From: Nocardioidaceae bacterium
GTDB lineage: Bacteria > Actinomycetota > Actinomycetes > Propionibacteriales > Nocardioidaceae
Length of the DNA: 11,222 nt
Assembly: GCA_020438665.1 (NCBI GenBank)
Contig: JAGQUE010000330.1
Location: forward strand, 1-11,222
Direction: 5' to 3'
Shown here: positions 10,995 to 11,222 of the stretch, piece after piece
How the letters are laid out: each line of letters starts with the position of its first letter
Numbering within the stretch: the first letter of the stretch is position 1
Notes under the pieces: generated by a model
Told to the model about the DNA's origin: nothing
Seen by the model: only the letters and a program-made list of their open reading frames with translations
Databases searched by the model: none
Program-made: the position numbers and the translations under genes

Positions 10995-11222
10995 TCAGGG
11001 CGTGACCACGACCCTCACGATCTTTCGTCCCGAGACGACGTGGCTCTGCGGGGCCGAGGCGCCGGACGACGAGACCGAGCCCTTCGGACCGTCGACGGAG
11101 AGCTCCGCGGAGATCTCGTCGTTGCGGACCCAGCCCTCGGCCACGGCCTGGATCTCGGCCAGGGTGTCGGCCCCATAGAGGTCGTTGCCCGAGTTGCGGC
11201 CACCCGCGACGAACAGCTGGCC
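10995..11222 (-). CDS. C-terminal fragment of an unrecognised protein
   Basis: The last 75 codons of a gene that enters from the right edge and ends with TGA at 10995-10997. The translated piece begins GQLFVAGGRNSGNDLYGADT, continues with a likely helix (LAEIQAVAEGWVRND), then a Gly/Ser-rich stretch (VDGPKGSVSSSGASAP), and ends in a beta-strand-like GRKIVRVVVTP. Third-position GC bias is strong in this frame, and a hairpin follows the stop, which together support it as real coding sequence. I cannot name a family. The composition suggests a secreted, surface or repeat-like protein end, but this is weak. The rest of the gene is needed to decide. Confidence 0.6.
   Translation of the reverse strand, partial: GQLFVAGGRNSGNDLYGADTLAEIQAVAEGWVRNDEISAELSVDGPKGSVSSSGASAPQSHVVSGRKIVRVVVTP

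Noticed and set aside
10602..11178. Plus-strand open frames in the right-hand intergenic region
   Set aside because: They cross the long hairpin and the antisense coding ends, change composition along their length, and show no domain or ribosome binding site.

Overview
The window is high-GC, densely coded DNA (about 70% GC by eye) with mostly short or overlapping gene junctions. The content points to an actinobacterium: a CUT1 sugar importer with no ATPase gene beside it, a DasR/NagR-like GntR regulator, many GTG starts, and several genes whose -10 box lies 6-7 bases before the start codon (leaderless). A Nocardioides-type relative is plausible. That is inference from style, since no marker gene is present.

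Left half (1-6341, minus strand): one operon reading leftward, in transcription order gntR (DasR/NagR type) - BadF-type N-acetylhexosamine kinase - SIS-domain sugar-phosphate protein (UPF0309-like) - GH84 beta-N-acetylglucosaminidase - lipoprotein sugar-binding protein - two CUT1 permeases, the second cut by the left edge. Most junctions are 4-base ATGA or GTGA overlaps. The set reads as import of a GlcNAc-containing sugar, cleavage in the cytoplasm, phosphorylation, and control by a phospho-aminosugar-responsive repressor.

Control region and divergent gene (6342-7111): 167 bases separate gntR from a divergent GNAT acetyltransferase. The region holds repeated half-sites resembling the DasR/NagR operator: three ACCA cores spaced exactly 12 bases apart, and a 16-base element matching 13 of 16 positions of the operator. 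The GNAT resembles the C-terminal acetyltransferase-like domain of animal O-GlcNAcase, while the operon encodes the GH84 catalytic domain of the same enzyme. The locus therefore looks like a split O-GlcNAcase held together by shared regulation. This is the most interesting observation in the window.

Middle (7140-9423): a second, RimJ/L-like GNAT (minus), a meta-cleavage-product hydrolase of the DmpD/XylF type (minus) and, divergent from it, a secreted lipoprotein cyclophilin (plus). A strong hairpin overlaps the predicted promoter of the second GNAT.

Right part (9424-11222, minus): an OsmC-like thiol peroxidase family protein translationally coupled to a flavin-binding pyridoxamine-phosphate-oxidase-like protein, a 46-residue basic small protein with its own Shine-Dalgarno sequence, an AT-rich palindrome, a long hairpin, and the last 75 codons of an unrecognised gene that enters from the right edge. 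No tRNA, rRNA, CRISPR array, insertion sequence or phage gene was seen.
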